Source of the DNA: Balamuthia mandrillaris
Taxonomy: Eukaryota; Discosea; Longamoebia; Balamuthiidae
Length of the DNA stretch: 59,684 bases
NCBI GenBank assembly: GCA_031835245.1
Contig: JAVKOQ010000318.1
Span: 1-59,684 of the forward strand
Direction of reading: 5' to 3'
Part shown: one piece after another, positions 33,182-44,741 of the stretch
Position numbering within the stretch: position 1 is the first letter of the stretch
Layout: each line of letters starts with the position of its first letter
Notes under the pieces: generated by a model
What the model was told of the DNA's origin: nothing
Seen by the model: only the letters and a program-made list of their open reading frames with translations
Databases searched by the model: none
Translations under genes and position numbers: made by a program

Positions 33182-35556
33182 TCATGTTGGGTGAGTAGAA
33201 TCTGAACGCTCACTTTTCCCAACTTTTTTCTCGTCGTCATCCGAGCCAGATGTCCGTGTTATCTCTTCCTTTCCTTCTTCCTCTGCTCTTTTATCTCTAT
33301 CGCTTTCTCTCCGTGGTTGTGGTGTTGTGGTAGCGGAAGCAGAACTCGGTGGAACAGCTTTGCGTGCTGCCGCTGCACGATGCCGTTCTTGTTCCATCTG
33401 TTCCACCTTAGCAGATAGTCTTGCTTCTATTCTTTCTCTCAGTGATAACCGTTGTTGCGGTTTTTCAGAGTTGACTGAAGTTGTGGCAGTAGTTGAAGTT
33501 GCTGTAGTAGAAGAGATAGAAGAAGAGGAAGAAGATTGTGCATCTTCTATTGCTGCCGAAGGAGTTGGTTGTGGTTGAAAATCATCAAAAGAAGCAATTC
33601 TTTGAGTAGCCTTGACATTTTCTAGCGATGTATCATTCTCTTGCTGTTGCTCGCCTTCTTTCTCTTTCCCCTTGTTACCACCGTTTTCTTCCCGTTTGTA
33701 GCTTTTCATCTCTTTCTCGTGATCCCCTTCTCTTTCTCCTTCTGCTTTGCCCTCATCTTCTTCATCCTCTGCAAAGAGGGATGAAGCATAAGCAGGCACA
33801 ACAACATGCTCATAAGCCGCCGCCAACTGGCTCAACAAGTGCAAAGTCATCTTGACCAGTCCCCTCATCGAGGGAGTTCCCAACAAAGCCGCCGCCTGTG
33901 AGTCCCTCTGCAAACGTCTATAAATGCCGGAGGAGCGCAAGTAGATAATTTCTTGTGTGATGGCTCCCTCCTCGCTACGAAGATCCGTCATCTTGATGAG
34001 AGCGGAGAGACAAGCCTTCTCCTCAGAGGTAAGCGTCGGTGTGTCCAAGTTGAGGAGGAGCAAATTCTGAAGGGTGAGCACGCGATAGAGGATTTGCACC
34101 TGCTGGTCCCATTGCCGGAGCTTGTGCTCTTTGAGGGTGTGGGTCCAATCCCCAAAGCAGGGCGTGCAGAGGAGGTACCTGCGGAAGGCCAACTCCTTCT
34201 TGACTATTTCTAGTTCCTACTTTTTGGCAGTCAGAGGAGGTCAGCTATCCTTGTATTGGTATTGTGTTTGAGAAAATTGTAACGAAGAAAGAAAGCAGAA
34301 GGAGAAGAAGAAGCAGAAGCAGAATAAGAAGAAACAATAACAATAACAAGAAGCAGCGACAACGCACTCCCATGAGCTGAACAATGTTGGTAAAGGTAGC
34401 ATCAATCTGTGGGAAGCAATTCTTTGGGTCGGTGGCGCTCTTATAAATGTCCACCACTTTGAACACAGAGCGTTCCGTCCTCTTCATCCTCCGCTTCACG
34501 ATGTTGTGGACGAAAGGGCTGGATACCACCAGGTTTACCAACATGGCCGCCACGGCTCCTATTAAAATCGCTCCTATTCTCACCTGTTCGAGGAGAGAAA
34601 CGTGAGAAGGAGAGCGAAGACAGAAGAGAGAAGACAGAGACATAAACAAAAGCGAACGAAGGAGGAAGAGAAGGGAAGAGGGCAGAGACAAGAGGAGCAA
34701 CGTCCTTACCAAAAGAGTCGCAAACACAGAGGGCAGTCCCTCCCAATCGAACCCAAACAGTGGCCACTGAAACGGGACCAACACCACAAACAACGCCGAG
34801 AAGGCCGCCGAGGAGTGCGAGCCAGGGTCCGCGAAGCCCATGAAGTACAGCACGTAGCTGCTGATCATGACGGCCACGGGCACGTAGATGGCCACCAGCC
34901 ACTCCGCCGTCTCCTGGGAGTGCTCCCCGATGACCGTGGGGTGAATGACGATGTTGCAGAGGGTGGCGGCGATGCTGCCCACCAGGGAGGCGCGGATGAT
35001 GTCCAACCCTTGCTGTAGCCCGATGAGCAGGATGGGAGAGACGCATAGGTAGGCATTGAAGGCAGTGCTCACTCGGTCTGGGTTCTGAGCGCGCGTGTGC
35101 AGGAACGGGGAAGGAAGGAAGAGAGTGAAAGAGAGAGAGAGAGAGAGAGGAGGAGGAGGAGAAAGAGAAGGAGAGGGAGGAGGAGGAGGAGGAGGAGGAG
35201 GAGGAGGAGCAGGAGAAGGTGGAAGAGGAGGAGCATGAGGAAAGAGAACGACACAGACGTAAAGAAGAACAAACCAGGGATGAGAACAAGAAAGAAAAAA
35301 AGAGTAACAGGATGAAAGAGAAGAGGAAGGAAAGGTTTGTTGAGGTGTTTAAAAAAAAAACCTGAAGGAGATTGGTGAAGACCAAGGCAAGGCCAGCAGC
35401 GAGGCCAAACTTGAAAACGTTGAAGCGCGGGCTGTTGCGAGCAAAGATGTGGCGCAGCAGCAGCCGGTCGATAAAGTTTTGCACCGCCTCCGGCATCAGG
35501 AACTCATGTCGCCCAACTCGTTTCCTCCGTCTCCGGAGTTGTGAGATGGAACTCAT
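33182..35556 (-). CDS. ArAE/FUSC-like multi-pass membrane protein
   Basis: Four phase-0 exons, 35556-35362, 35084-34710, 34583-34368 and 34216-33182, give 606 residues. After a basic start (MSSISQLRRRRKRVGRHEF) there are about six membrane segments: FKFGLAAGLALVFTNLL, AYLCVSPILLIGLQQGLDII, SLVGSIAATLCNIVIHP, WLVAIYVPVAVMISSYVLYF, AAFSALFVVLVPFQWPLF and RIGAILIGAVAAMLVNLVVS. This resembles the aromatic acid exporter / FUSC group, which includes plant aluminium-activated malate transporters and fungal BRE4-like proteins. The large cytosolic C-terminus is helical, then acidic and Ser/Thr-rich, unlike bacterial members. Transport substrate is unknown. The intron 34709-34584 and the intron 35361-35085 (with the GA run at 35127-35150 on +) are pyrimidine-rich on the sense strand. 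Confidence 0.85.
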
Positions 35557-36300
35557 GAACTCCAAAGGGGGAGAGAGGGAGAGGGAGAGGGAGAGGGAGG
35601 GGAAAAAGTGGGGAGAGAGGTCCAAAGGCCTTGTTGTTTTGTTGTCTTTTCTGTCTTCTTTCCTCTCCTTTCCTCGTCGTTATTTGTTCTTTGCTGCTTT
35701 GGAATGGAGGAACACCAAAGAAAGACTCAGCTGCTGCGGGCAGGTTGACGACTTCAGCTTTGTGTGAGGCACAGAGTCACGCACACCCAAACAAACAAAA
35801 AAAGCGGTGGAGGAGGGGTTATATAGTGGTGGTACAAAACTATAACAAAAAATAAGAATTCAGTGCCCCCAGCCGGGTTTGAACCAGCGACCTTTAGATC
35901 TTCAGTCTAACGCTCTACCAGCTGAGCTATAGGGGCCTTCTTGCAAATGTGCCTATGTTAGTGCGTGGAGATGGCTGCGGTTTATTTCGTTGAAAATTCC
36001 GCATCAACCTTTTGACGAGCTTTTGGCCTGGGAAGAAACGGCAAGGGAAAAAAGGGCAGCGAAACTAGTCCCTGCGCTTCCCTGCTGCTCGTTCTACTTT
36101 TAGTGGGGGGGGACAATTAGTGTCGACAAGGACCACCGCCAAACCAAACCATTGCGCGAGACAACGTCGGTTCGTTTACGAAAGAACAGCAAAAAAAAAA
36201 AAAAAAATACGTAGCGGAACGACCCGGTGACCAGAAGGAGAGCTTGCCTTTGTGGGGAAGAGAAGGGGGGGAGCGGGGGGAGGCAAAGGTTTATAAAACC
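35557..36300. promoter_or_regulatory. Divergent intergenic region with tRNA-Phe inside
   Basis: 744 bp between the ArAE-like ATG (35556) and the glycosyltransferase ATG (36301). The tRNA-Phe gene lies at 35865-35936. The right side has a G-run at about 36104-36111, TGTCGACA at 36120-36127 and a poly-A at 36190-36207. No other gene is seen. Confidence 0.5.
35865..35936 (-). tRNA. trnF-GAA: tRNA-Phe (anticodon GAA), intronless
   Basis: Read from 35936 down: acceptor GCCCCTA pairs with TGGGGGC (one G-T). Next are TA, D arm GCTCAGCTGGTAGAGC, anticodon arm TTAGA-CTGAAGA-TCTAA with anticodon GAA, variable loop, and T arm GCTGG-TTCAAAC-CCGGC. A box and B box are intact, so it should be a functional Pol III gene. 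A T6 terminator lies about 13 nt downstream (35852-35847). CCA is not encoded, as expected in eukaryotes. Confidence 0.97.
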
Positions 36301-38733
36301 ATGGTCTGGTTCACGGCAGAGAAGGAGAAGAACGACGATGACATCATCGAGTTGGAGGTGGGCCGCATCGGAATCAGCGGAGGAGGCGTGGGTAACACAC
36401 CAACCGGACTGGATGCCCTTCTTCCGTCACGACGAAAAAGAAAGAAGCTACGACCGCTTCTCGGTCGCTTGAGGATACTGCTTCGGATATACGGTACGTC
36501 CTGCGTTCATTTCTTGAAAGGGCAACGTTGCTTACAATCTTCCAACCACAACTAACATACATACAAGGCTCACAAGGAACTCTGACCCTCATCTTTCTCT
36601 TTGCTCTGTTTGCTGCCATTATTTTCTTCTTTCGGCAACTGCCAACCATAGCCACAACTCTTCGGCCGGGTGCTCGAGAGTTTGAGGTTCCTCGTATCGT
36701 CTCAGAGCACTGCGAGCATCATTCCAAACACAGAAACATCAACGAGGTCCGTCTGTATTCCCAGCTCCTTGCTTTCTCTCTAGTCCTTGTTTTCTTTTCG
36801 TTCTTGTTCTCGTTCTCTTGTCTATTTCTATCTGTCTTGCGTCCAGTCTCCTTTGCTTGTGTTCGATAATAAAGGAGACTGGAAATAATTAACTTGCATC
36901 AAACGAACAAGGAGGGGAAGGAAGAGTTCTCGGTGATAGACAAGACCGTGTATAACTACTGGCAAGATGCCATGACACCAGAGAAGTCTCACCAGTTCCT
37001 GGATCTGCTTGGTACCACCTTTTTACTTGGTGTTGTTGTGAACACAAGATCCAACAAACCTTGTCGGTCTTTTCTCGTTATATTTCCAGACATGCAGTAC
37101 AATACGGCCAAACTGGACAGTTACAAAGCGGTGGAAGTGGTCGTGCCGCAAACCATCTCCAATGAGGTATTCGTCTCTGTCGAAAACTTTGTTTGGGCAC
37201 GCAACGTGCTGCGAGGCGCTCGTACCTTTTACAAGTTTGGCTTCCCTCATTTTTATTTCTTTATGCTCTCTTTCTTTCCTGCTCTGTTGCTTCTTCTTTC
37301 TTCTTATTCTTGTGTGACATATTTGTGCATTACATAGAGACAAAGTGGTTGTGGTGAGTTCCATATGGAAGGGCTTTCACCAGTTCCTTCTGGCGCTGAC
37401 CGCTCACGGGGAGGAGAACGTCATCTTCATAGTGCTCCGCTCTCATGGCATCCACGTGAACACCCAACTGCCCGAATTGGGCATCTACTTCTTGGAGTCC
37501 AAAGAGAGCTCGGAGCTGGCTCTCATCGAGCAGGCCGACCTCTACATCTCCTTGAATGGGCTGCATGCCAAGGACGCGGTGGAGAAGGCCAGAACGCCCA
37601 CTATGGTCTTGTACAGCGGCAGGAAGCTCCCCAGCGCGCTAGACACCTTTGAAGTTCGGCCTCTTCTCAACTTTGGTGAGACACTTCTTATTGCTTCAGC
37701 ATCTTCTTTTCTCGTCTTGGTTCTCTTTCTTTTTTTTTTCTTTCTCTATCATCCCCTCTTTCTTGTTTCAGAGCTAAACGAACACAAAAACAAAAACAGG
37801 AGAGATAATACCTCCTTCGCTGGCTAGACAAACAAAGCTGATGCTCAACAAGCCCAAAGTGGATGTCATCTTCCACAGCTACCTTGACCCCACGATGGGC
37901 TACGGCAGCTCCGCGGAGCAAATGGTGTTGGCCTTGGACAGACGTAACATCTCGGTGAGGTACTATCCCAAAGCGGGACCGCCGCGTAAGGGATTGAAGG
38001 ACCTCATCAAGGAGAGGACATGGAGCCTTGTGGAGAGAACGGAGACCAGCGATACCTATCTCGGCTACTTTGTGCCGCATGAGGTGGACGTTAATCGAAT
38101 TCATCCGTTGGCTCGCAAAGCTAAAGTGGCTGTCATTTATACCACTTTTGAAACTACCAAAGTGCCTTCAAAGGTATCTTCGTTGAACTCTGCTATTATT
38201 CCTTCTTCTGCCCTCTTTTTTCCTTTCTCCTTCGTTCGAGATCTTTCTTCTGCCTTTTTGTTTTAAACGACTTCTTTCTTCCGTTGTTCTTCTTTATTGC
38301 CTTTCCTTTACTTCTTCCATTAAAACTTTGTTATGTATTGAGATGCTTATTTTCTTTTGACTTTTGGCAAACCACAGTGGCCAAGGATTGTCAATCTCTA
38401 CGACAAGCTTCTGGTCTCCTGCCCAGACATCCAAAAGGCCTTTGCGGATGGCGGCGTGAACATCCCGATCGATATTATACCACTGGGAGTGGACACGACC
38501 GACTGGCCCCTCCTTCCTCGCTCCATAGGCATGCCATTCCGGTTCTTGCTCTTTGCTGACTCTGCATGGAGCAATCATCGAAAGAACTATCCATTGGTCT
38601 ATGAGGCTTTTGTCAAAGAGTTTGCACAAACGCCTCAGGAGATGGAACAGGTGGAACTATGGATAAAGATAACCAAGAAGGATGACGGTTTGTTCCTCTT
38701 CGTTAATTTTTACATACTGTCTTGTTTCATGAC

Positions 38734-38777
<44 letters not shown>

Positions 38778-39507
38778 CCTTCCCACAACAAAGCATTCAA
38801 AGAACTGGAACCACGCATACCTCCAAACCTCAAGGTCTTCACTGGACGCTATACCCAAAAGAAGCTGCTTCAAATGATGAAGAGCGCCAACTGCCTGGTC
38901 TTCCCTAGTCATGGAGAGGGATATGGCTTGCCCCCACGAGAGGCTATGTCGACGGGACTGCCGGCCATCTTTGCTGGCTTTGCGGGGCTGCACTCCATCG
39001 CCAACAACACGTTCAACTACCCGTTGGCATGGACTACAGAGAAGGCCTCGGGTTACTCTGTGTGGAAGCCAGAAAATGAAGGTTTGTTAGTTTGTTTTCG
39101 TCTTATCTTCTCTCTTGCCATCTCACAACCTCAACAAAACAGGGTCAAGTGACTTTGGGTCATGGGCACACATCGATGTTCAGGAACTGGCCCGGCGGAT
39201 GCGAGAAGCCCAAAGCAACCCCAAGGTATGCCATGAGAAGGGCCTCCTGGCCGCCCGCTACATCCGTGAGCACGAGACATATGACCACACGGGTTTAGCC
39301 CTGATAGAGTCCTGTCGGCTGCCCAACCACTACCCTGGGGTGGCCCTTCTGGATGCGCTGAAGGCGGAGGAGGCCAACAAGGCAAACGCTCTGCGCAACA
39401 GGGTCTCCACAACGAAAAAGAAGCTTACCTCCATGCAACTCGCCTCAAGAGTGCAGCATGATGTCACCGGCACTCCAACAGGAACGCATCTCCGAACCAG
39501 CAAATAA
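36301..39507 (+). CDS. Type II membrane glycosyltransferase, GT4-like
   Basis: Nine exons: 36301-36493, 36568-36746, 36912-37011, 37090-37234, 37338-37675, 37800-38173, 38378-38687, 38794-39081 and 39143-39507. They join in phase to 763 residues. ATG 36301 has strong context (AAACCATGG). A short basic cytosolic tail precedes one membrane anchor (about 69-86, LTLIFLFALFAAIIFFF), so the enzyme should face the ER/Golgi lumen. The C-terminal half is GT-B: PIDIIPLGVDTTDWPL, FLLFADSAWSNHRKNYPLVY, LKVFTGRYTQKKLLQMM and the E-x7-E motif region SHGEGYGLPPREAMSTG. The N-terminal half has a second Rossmann-like part (DKVVVVSSIWKGFHQFLLAL). The donor and acceptor sugars are unknown. A CT run at 38740-38773 fills the intron before exon 8. 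Confidence 0.9.
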
Positions 39508-40445
39508 CACCTTGCTCTACCCATGAAAGCGGAGATGCGAGAGAGAGAGAGAGAAGAGGGACGAGAGAAAACCAAAAGTATTAACATAAAATGGTCACAG
39601 CAAAGTACCTTTTCAGATGATCGTCCTAGGAAACGCTTCGTTTCCGGCATTGGTCATTGTAGGAGCAATTCAGGTCGCCTATTTAGCAGATCGTTCGATC
39701 AGGTCGCAATCTCCACTCCCTTGTGCCCCTCCCATGCAACCAGGACCGATGTTTGAGCCCAGGCTTTTGTTGCTTGACGAAGACCGGGGGTTGTCAAGCA
39801 AACCTTCCTTTTGGTCTTGCTGTCCTTTCGGTTGTGGAGTGGACCCCGATTGACACGCACAACCGGAAGCTATTAACGGTGTTACATTCATTTCTTTTCT
39901 TCTTGGTGAAAAGTTTTTGTTGGCCAGACACGCACAACCGGAAGAGCGGTGCTCAGGCATGTATTTTTTTTTTCCTTCTTCGTGTTTTGGACCATCTCTC
40001 TTGTTGGTTTCATCCGGTGCAATTGCCATTGTTTATTTCATCTGTTCATCTTTTCGTTGTTAGTTTCCATTCCGTTATAACTGAAACGTAGGCTGCTTTT
40101 TTTCAAAAAACAAAAAAAAACTTTTTACACAGCCAGAGGCCGTAAACAAACCTATAACGACAGCAGGTCGGGAGGACGTAGCGTTTGCGTAACGTGCGGG
40201 TATGCTTTTTTAAAGGGAGGGAAAGGGGTCTCCTCTTGTTTTCGAGAACAGAAACATTCTTCCTCTCCTCCTCGTATCTCCCTTGTGATATATTGCCTAA
40301 CAACCGACCATGCACCAACAAAAGGAATACATACCCAGGCGGGGCGGGAAAGAAGAAGACCATCGTCAACGCGGCTTGCCTTCTCCTTGTTTTTTTTTTC
40401 TGTTTAGGACAGGAGATAGAAGAAACACAACTCGGTTGAGCCAAT
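39508..40445. other. Spacer with 18-bp direct repeat and one doubtful ORF
   Basis: GACACGCACAACCGGAAG occurs exactly at 39852-39869 and 39927-39944. The interval otherwise holds T-rich sequence and the promoter of the RasGEF gene. The only protein-like frame is 39617-39853. Confidence 0.5.
39617..39853 (+). CDS. Doubtful small membrane protein
   Basis: 78 residues starting MIVLGNASFPALVIVGAIQV with a hydrophobic segment, then a basic patch and a Pro/Cys-rich end (CCPFGCGVDPD). It has balanced codons and follows TTTTCAG, so it could be an exon rather than a complete gene. No family is recognised and no upstream exon is found. The 18-bp direct repeat begins at its stop. Confidence 0.3.
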   Translation: MIVLGNASFPALVIVGAIQVAYLADRSIRSQSPLPCAPPMQPGPMFEPRLLLLDEDRGLSSKPSFWSCCPFGCGVDPD

Positions 40446-41100
40446 ATGTTGTTGCAACGCACGGTTGAAACGGGTCGCAAACGCTCCATGAGTCATGGCG
40501 AGTTTGAGCCTTCCTCCTCCTCTTCCACTTTTTCTTCTTCTTCTTCTTCTTCTCCCCTGGCTTCACCCGCTGCCGGTGTTTTGGCCTCACGACAAACCGT
40601 TTTGGAGGAGTTGAAGCAAAGAACCGCTGCTGCTTCGCCACAAGGCAGTCAGGACAACGAGGAAGACAGGCAAAGCTTAACGCCGGAGGAGGAGTCGCAG
40701 AGAGCGAGCAACCGACTGCGCATGGTCTTTATGCAGAGCGAGGCCGGCAAGATCGTGGCTAAAGGAGGCGTCTTCCCGAAGTTGGCAGAGTGGGTGTGTT
40801 CGCTTGCTCCAGGTTTGTGTTTTGTTATTCTGTTGTGCTTTCTTTCTATGTTTCGGGGGTTCTTGCTTGCGTCTCTCGCTTCTTCTTGCTTGCGTCTTCT
40901 TTTCCGTCCCCTCATATCTACATTCAACAGAAAAGAAACAGACCCGTGCGTTCCTTCTCAGTTATCGGATATACGGGACCGCGGACGAGCTGTTGGCGGT
41001 TCTCTTCTCTTTGTTGGGCTATTCCCCCAAAGCCGCTGAGCTTCAGGACTTTGTTGAGTCCAATTCCATCATCTCCAAGTCTAAACAGAACAAGTGAGCA

Positions 41101-41140
<40 letters not shown>

Positions 41141-41659
41141 ATCGATTGCTAAAGTTTAAGACAATAGGATTATAGCATTCATATTCGATTGGGTAGAGAC
41201 CTACTTCTTTACAGACTTTTACAAGAAGCCAGCCTACAGCCGGTTGCTCAACTTTGCTAAAGCCAATACGTTGATGACCCACGAAGACAGGCAAAAGCTC
41301 AAACTCACGTTTATACATAAACCAGCCAGCGGAAACACAACCACCACAACAACCAATCCCTTACTTTCCATCTCTTCTACTCCCTCTCTCACCAACGCCA
41401 CGCCTTCTCCCTCCTCTCCTTCAATTGCCAGCAACTGTTACTCAAACAACAATGGTGCGTTAGACGCTTCTCACGAACTCCTCTTCAACGTTGCTCCTCA
41501 AGTACTTGCGGAGCAACTTACGGTTCTGGATTGGAAACTGTTCACCGCCATCCGACCAGAGGAGTTGATTGGCTGTGGTTGGACCAAGAAGAACAAGGAA
41601 GAGGTGGCTCCGAACCTGTTGAGATACAGCCAGAGGTTCAACCAGGTACACGTTATTGC

Positions 41660-41728
<69 letters not shown>

Positions 41729-41916
41729 ATGTTGTCGGTTTCTGTCGTACGGCTATTTATATTGAAAGTACAACAGATAAGTTGGTGGGTAGCAACACAG
41801 ATAGTATTGGAACAGGATCCGAAGAAACAAAAGTTCCTTGTAAAAAAGTTCATCTCTGTTGCTGATGTACGTTATTTTCTTTAACTCATACCTCCTAAAG
41901 AATTAGACTTAGTGTT

Positions 41917-41960
<44 letters not shown>

Positions 41961-42234
41961 ACCAGAAATGCAGAGCATTAAGCAACTATAATTCTATGAT
42001 GGCCATATTGGCAGGACTAAACAACTTTTCTGTTCAACGATTGAAAAAGTGTTGGATGGTAATTTTTCCTCTCTTCTCTTCTTCTCGCCTCTAAAGCATC
42101 CGTTCGATTTTCTATTTCTATGAGATCGGTCGGAATCATGTATGTAACCATGCCAAAAGCAAACTGAAGGATAACTATCACTGGATGACACTCTCCTTTC
42201 CATAGTATCATCTTTTGAACTGATCCTTGACACC

Positions 42235-42265
<31 letters not shown>

Positions 42266-42884
42266 AATCGTTATCTTTGTAACCAAATGTTGGCAAACAG
42301 ATATCGGCACGCTATAAGGAAACATTTGAGCGTCTGGAAAGAATAATGGCACCGCAACAAAACTTCAAGTATTATAGAAAAGAGGTCGCCAAGAAAAATC
42401 CTCCCTTAATTCCTTATCTTGGTAAAACTCGCGTCTTTGTTGTTGTTGTTGTCTTATGTTGTTGTTGTTCTTGTTGTTGTTGTTGTTGTTGTTCTTGTTG
42501 TTGTTCTTGTTGTTGTTGTTCTTGTTGTTGTTCTTGTTGTTGTTCTTGTTCTTGTTTCCTCTTCTTCTATTTCTAATATTCTGAACCTCTGCAACAATCA
42601 GTAATGTATCTAAGAGATTTAACCTTTGTGTACGACGGCAATCCTGATTATCTCGACGACGAGAAGACCCTTGTAAACTTTATGAAGATGGAGCTGGTGG
42701 AAGACCAGTTGGGCGTTTTGATGGAGCTCCAGCGGACACCCTACGAACTAGGTGAAGTCACTGAAGTTACTGCTCACCTGTTGAATGTAAAATATTTGGA
42801 GGATGATGACCTGCACAAAGCTTCCTTGATATGCGAACCTTCTCATGGCCAAGGCCTCTTGTGTATGCTTTATTCTCTATTCTC

Positions 42885-42923
<39 letters not shown>

Positions 42924-44368
42924 CGTTGTTTCTGATGTTGTGATACAGCTGAAAGCGAAAAGGCAGCACGAGTCTCCATATTTAACCCTCAAAACAAGAC
43001 CGAACTTGCCAAAGGTCTGTCCTTCTTTTTTGTTTATACATATGTTGTTATCTCCCGCACTCCTTCTGAAAACGCAAAAACAAATATAGAGCCAATAAGC
43101 TGGACGGTAGAAGACACGCAGGAATGGCTGGAAGCCAAAGGCTATGGCGACTACAAGCGAATTTTCCTCAGCAAGATGCTGGACGGCGCCCAAGTGCTGG
43201 ACCTCGACAACCGCAAGCTGCTCTCTCTGGGCATCGACAACCTCGTTGATAGAAAGAAATTGCTCAAAGAGATCCAAGCTTTGGTCGCTGCTTATAGCAG
43301 CAGTAAGCTTTCCTTGCCCGGTTCTTTCTCTCCGTCTTCTTCTCTCTCTTCTGAGCTGGAAGCGATGGACGACACATGGAAGAGCAAGTCGCCCATTTAC
43401 TGGTCTGCCGAGGAGGTCTGTCTTTGGCTCCGCTCTATCGAGCTGGAGGACTATCAGATGATCTTCCTGGAGAATAGCGTGACGGGGATGGAGCTGATGG
43501 ACTTGGAGAACGATGACCTTATCACATTGCACGTGACGAGGCTAGGACACAGGAAACGACTGATGAAACATATTCGATTGTTGCGAACAAAACCTGTCAT
43601 TGCTGGAGGAGGACGACGTAACTCATCGCCAACCGTACTGCTGGCTAACTTGGAGATGACCGCAGCAGCCATCAACAACGGCAAAGACAAGAAGAACAGT
43701 TGGGATATGGGCCACACCGATGCTCTCCTTCAGTATTCCAAAAAAGGAACAAGTGAATATACCAGCGACTGCAGTGATAGCGACAATGACAGTGGTTTTG
43801 CTTCTGAACCGGAAGCTGACGAAGAACGGGAGGACCTGTTGGATGAAAGCACAATGGCGAGTAAGGGGAATGGCAAGACGCGAGGAGCTTCTGGCGTGAA
43901 GAGCCGGTCGGGTTCTTCGGGCTCGATTGCAGATGCCGTTAATGCAGCTATTCGTCCTGAAGGTTAGTGTCCCTTTAGTCCTCGTTCATTCTTCTGCTTC
44001 CTCTTCTCTTTCCTCTTTCTTGTTCTTCTTCTTTTCTTCTTCCTGTGTATTAATGTTGATGCCATTCCCCTTCTCCAACAGGACTAATAATGGTGAAATG
44101 TTACTGGAACGATGACATAAGAACGTTATGGGCGAGGCCCGACGTTAGCTTAGAGCAGCTCAAACAACAAATCACGGAAGAGTATCAGCTCAAAAACACC
44201 AGCACCAACGAAGATGGGAAGGAAGGCGGAAGCCCACGCAGAGGTTTCATCCTAAAGTACAAAGACCTGGAGGACGACAGGATCACCATTAGGTGCGAGG
44301 ACGACCTCAGGTTCGCCATGCTTATCGGCATGAGCTCCACCATGAAGCTCTTTGTGTACGCTTCTTGA
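40446..44368 (+). CDS. Ras guanine-nucleotide exchange factor: RasGEF_N-RasGEF-SAM-SAM-PB1
   Basis: Ten exons: 40446-40812, 40931-41093, 41168-41645, 41777-41866, 41966-42058, 42301-42421, 42602-42862, 42949-43014, 43090-43962 and 44082-44368. All phases agree and give 932 residues. After a Ser-rich start, a REM/RasGEF_N region is plausible (TADELLAVLFSLLGY; FIFDWVETYFFTDF). The CDC25 catalytic domain runs at about 280-525 (FNVAPQVLAEQLTVLDWKLF; LSNYNSMMAILAGLNNFSVQ; NPPLIPYLVMYLRDLTFV). Two SAM domains follow (WTVEDTQEWLEAKGYGDYKR; WSAEEVCLWLRSIELEDYQM), then an acidic linker and a PB1 domain ending KYKDLEDDRITIRCEDDLRF (OPCA motif). It should activate a Ras/Rap GTPase, with SAM and PB1 driving scaffold assembly. 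ATG 40488 is an alternative start. Confidence 0.94.
41665..41725 (+). repeat. (CT)n microsatellite, intronic
   Basis: Two near-pure CT runs separated by TTTCTTT in the third intron of the RasGEF gene. Similar sense-strand CT runs fill its other introns at about 41107-41134, 41923-41952, 42236-42264 and 42892-42917; the intron 42422-42601 instead carries a GTT/CTT array. Confidence 0.9.
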
Positions 44369-44741
44369 ACAACCGCCGCCATTTGACGAAAAAAACAAAA
44401 AAAAAAATTGTACATTGCAACAAAAAAAAGAGAATTCCAAGAAAATAAACCAAGTGTGATAACATGGACCCTCCGACAACGAAAATCCAACGGAAGTTCG
44501 CAGAAATAACTTCGGTAACCTAGCAACATTGATCTAATTCAGGAAATAAGTTCATTTTTGGGTAAGTCGCGGCAACCAGAAATGGAATTCAAAAAAACTG
44601 TTTGTGCGCTTGTTACCCTCATTACTTCTGCTGCAAACAAAAAAAAAAACCACAAAGGGGGACAAAGCACCGGGTTCTTCTTCTTCAACCTTCCTGTCCC
44701 CCACTGCTTTTATGTTTTTAAAAAAAAAACAGAGAAAAAAA
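44369..44741. other. Spacer between RasGEF and LRR-phosphatase genes
   Basis: 373 bp, A-rich. TTGTACATT at about 44409 repeats the word found after the SirB1-like gene (about 19690). No gene is seen. It should hold the 3' region of one + strand gene and the promoter of the next. Confidence 0.5.

Noticed and set aside
36301-39507. Bacterial-style operon or recent bacterial transfer for the glycosyltransferase
   Set aside because: Eight spliceosomal introns and typical local codon use argue for a long-resident gene.
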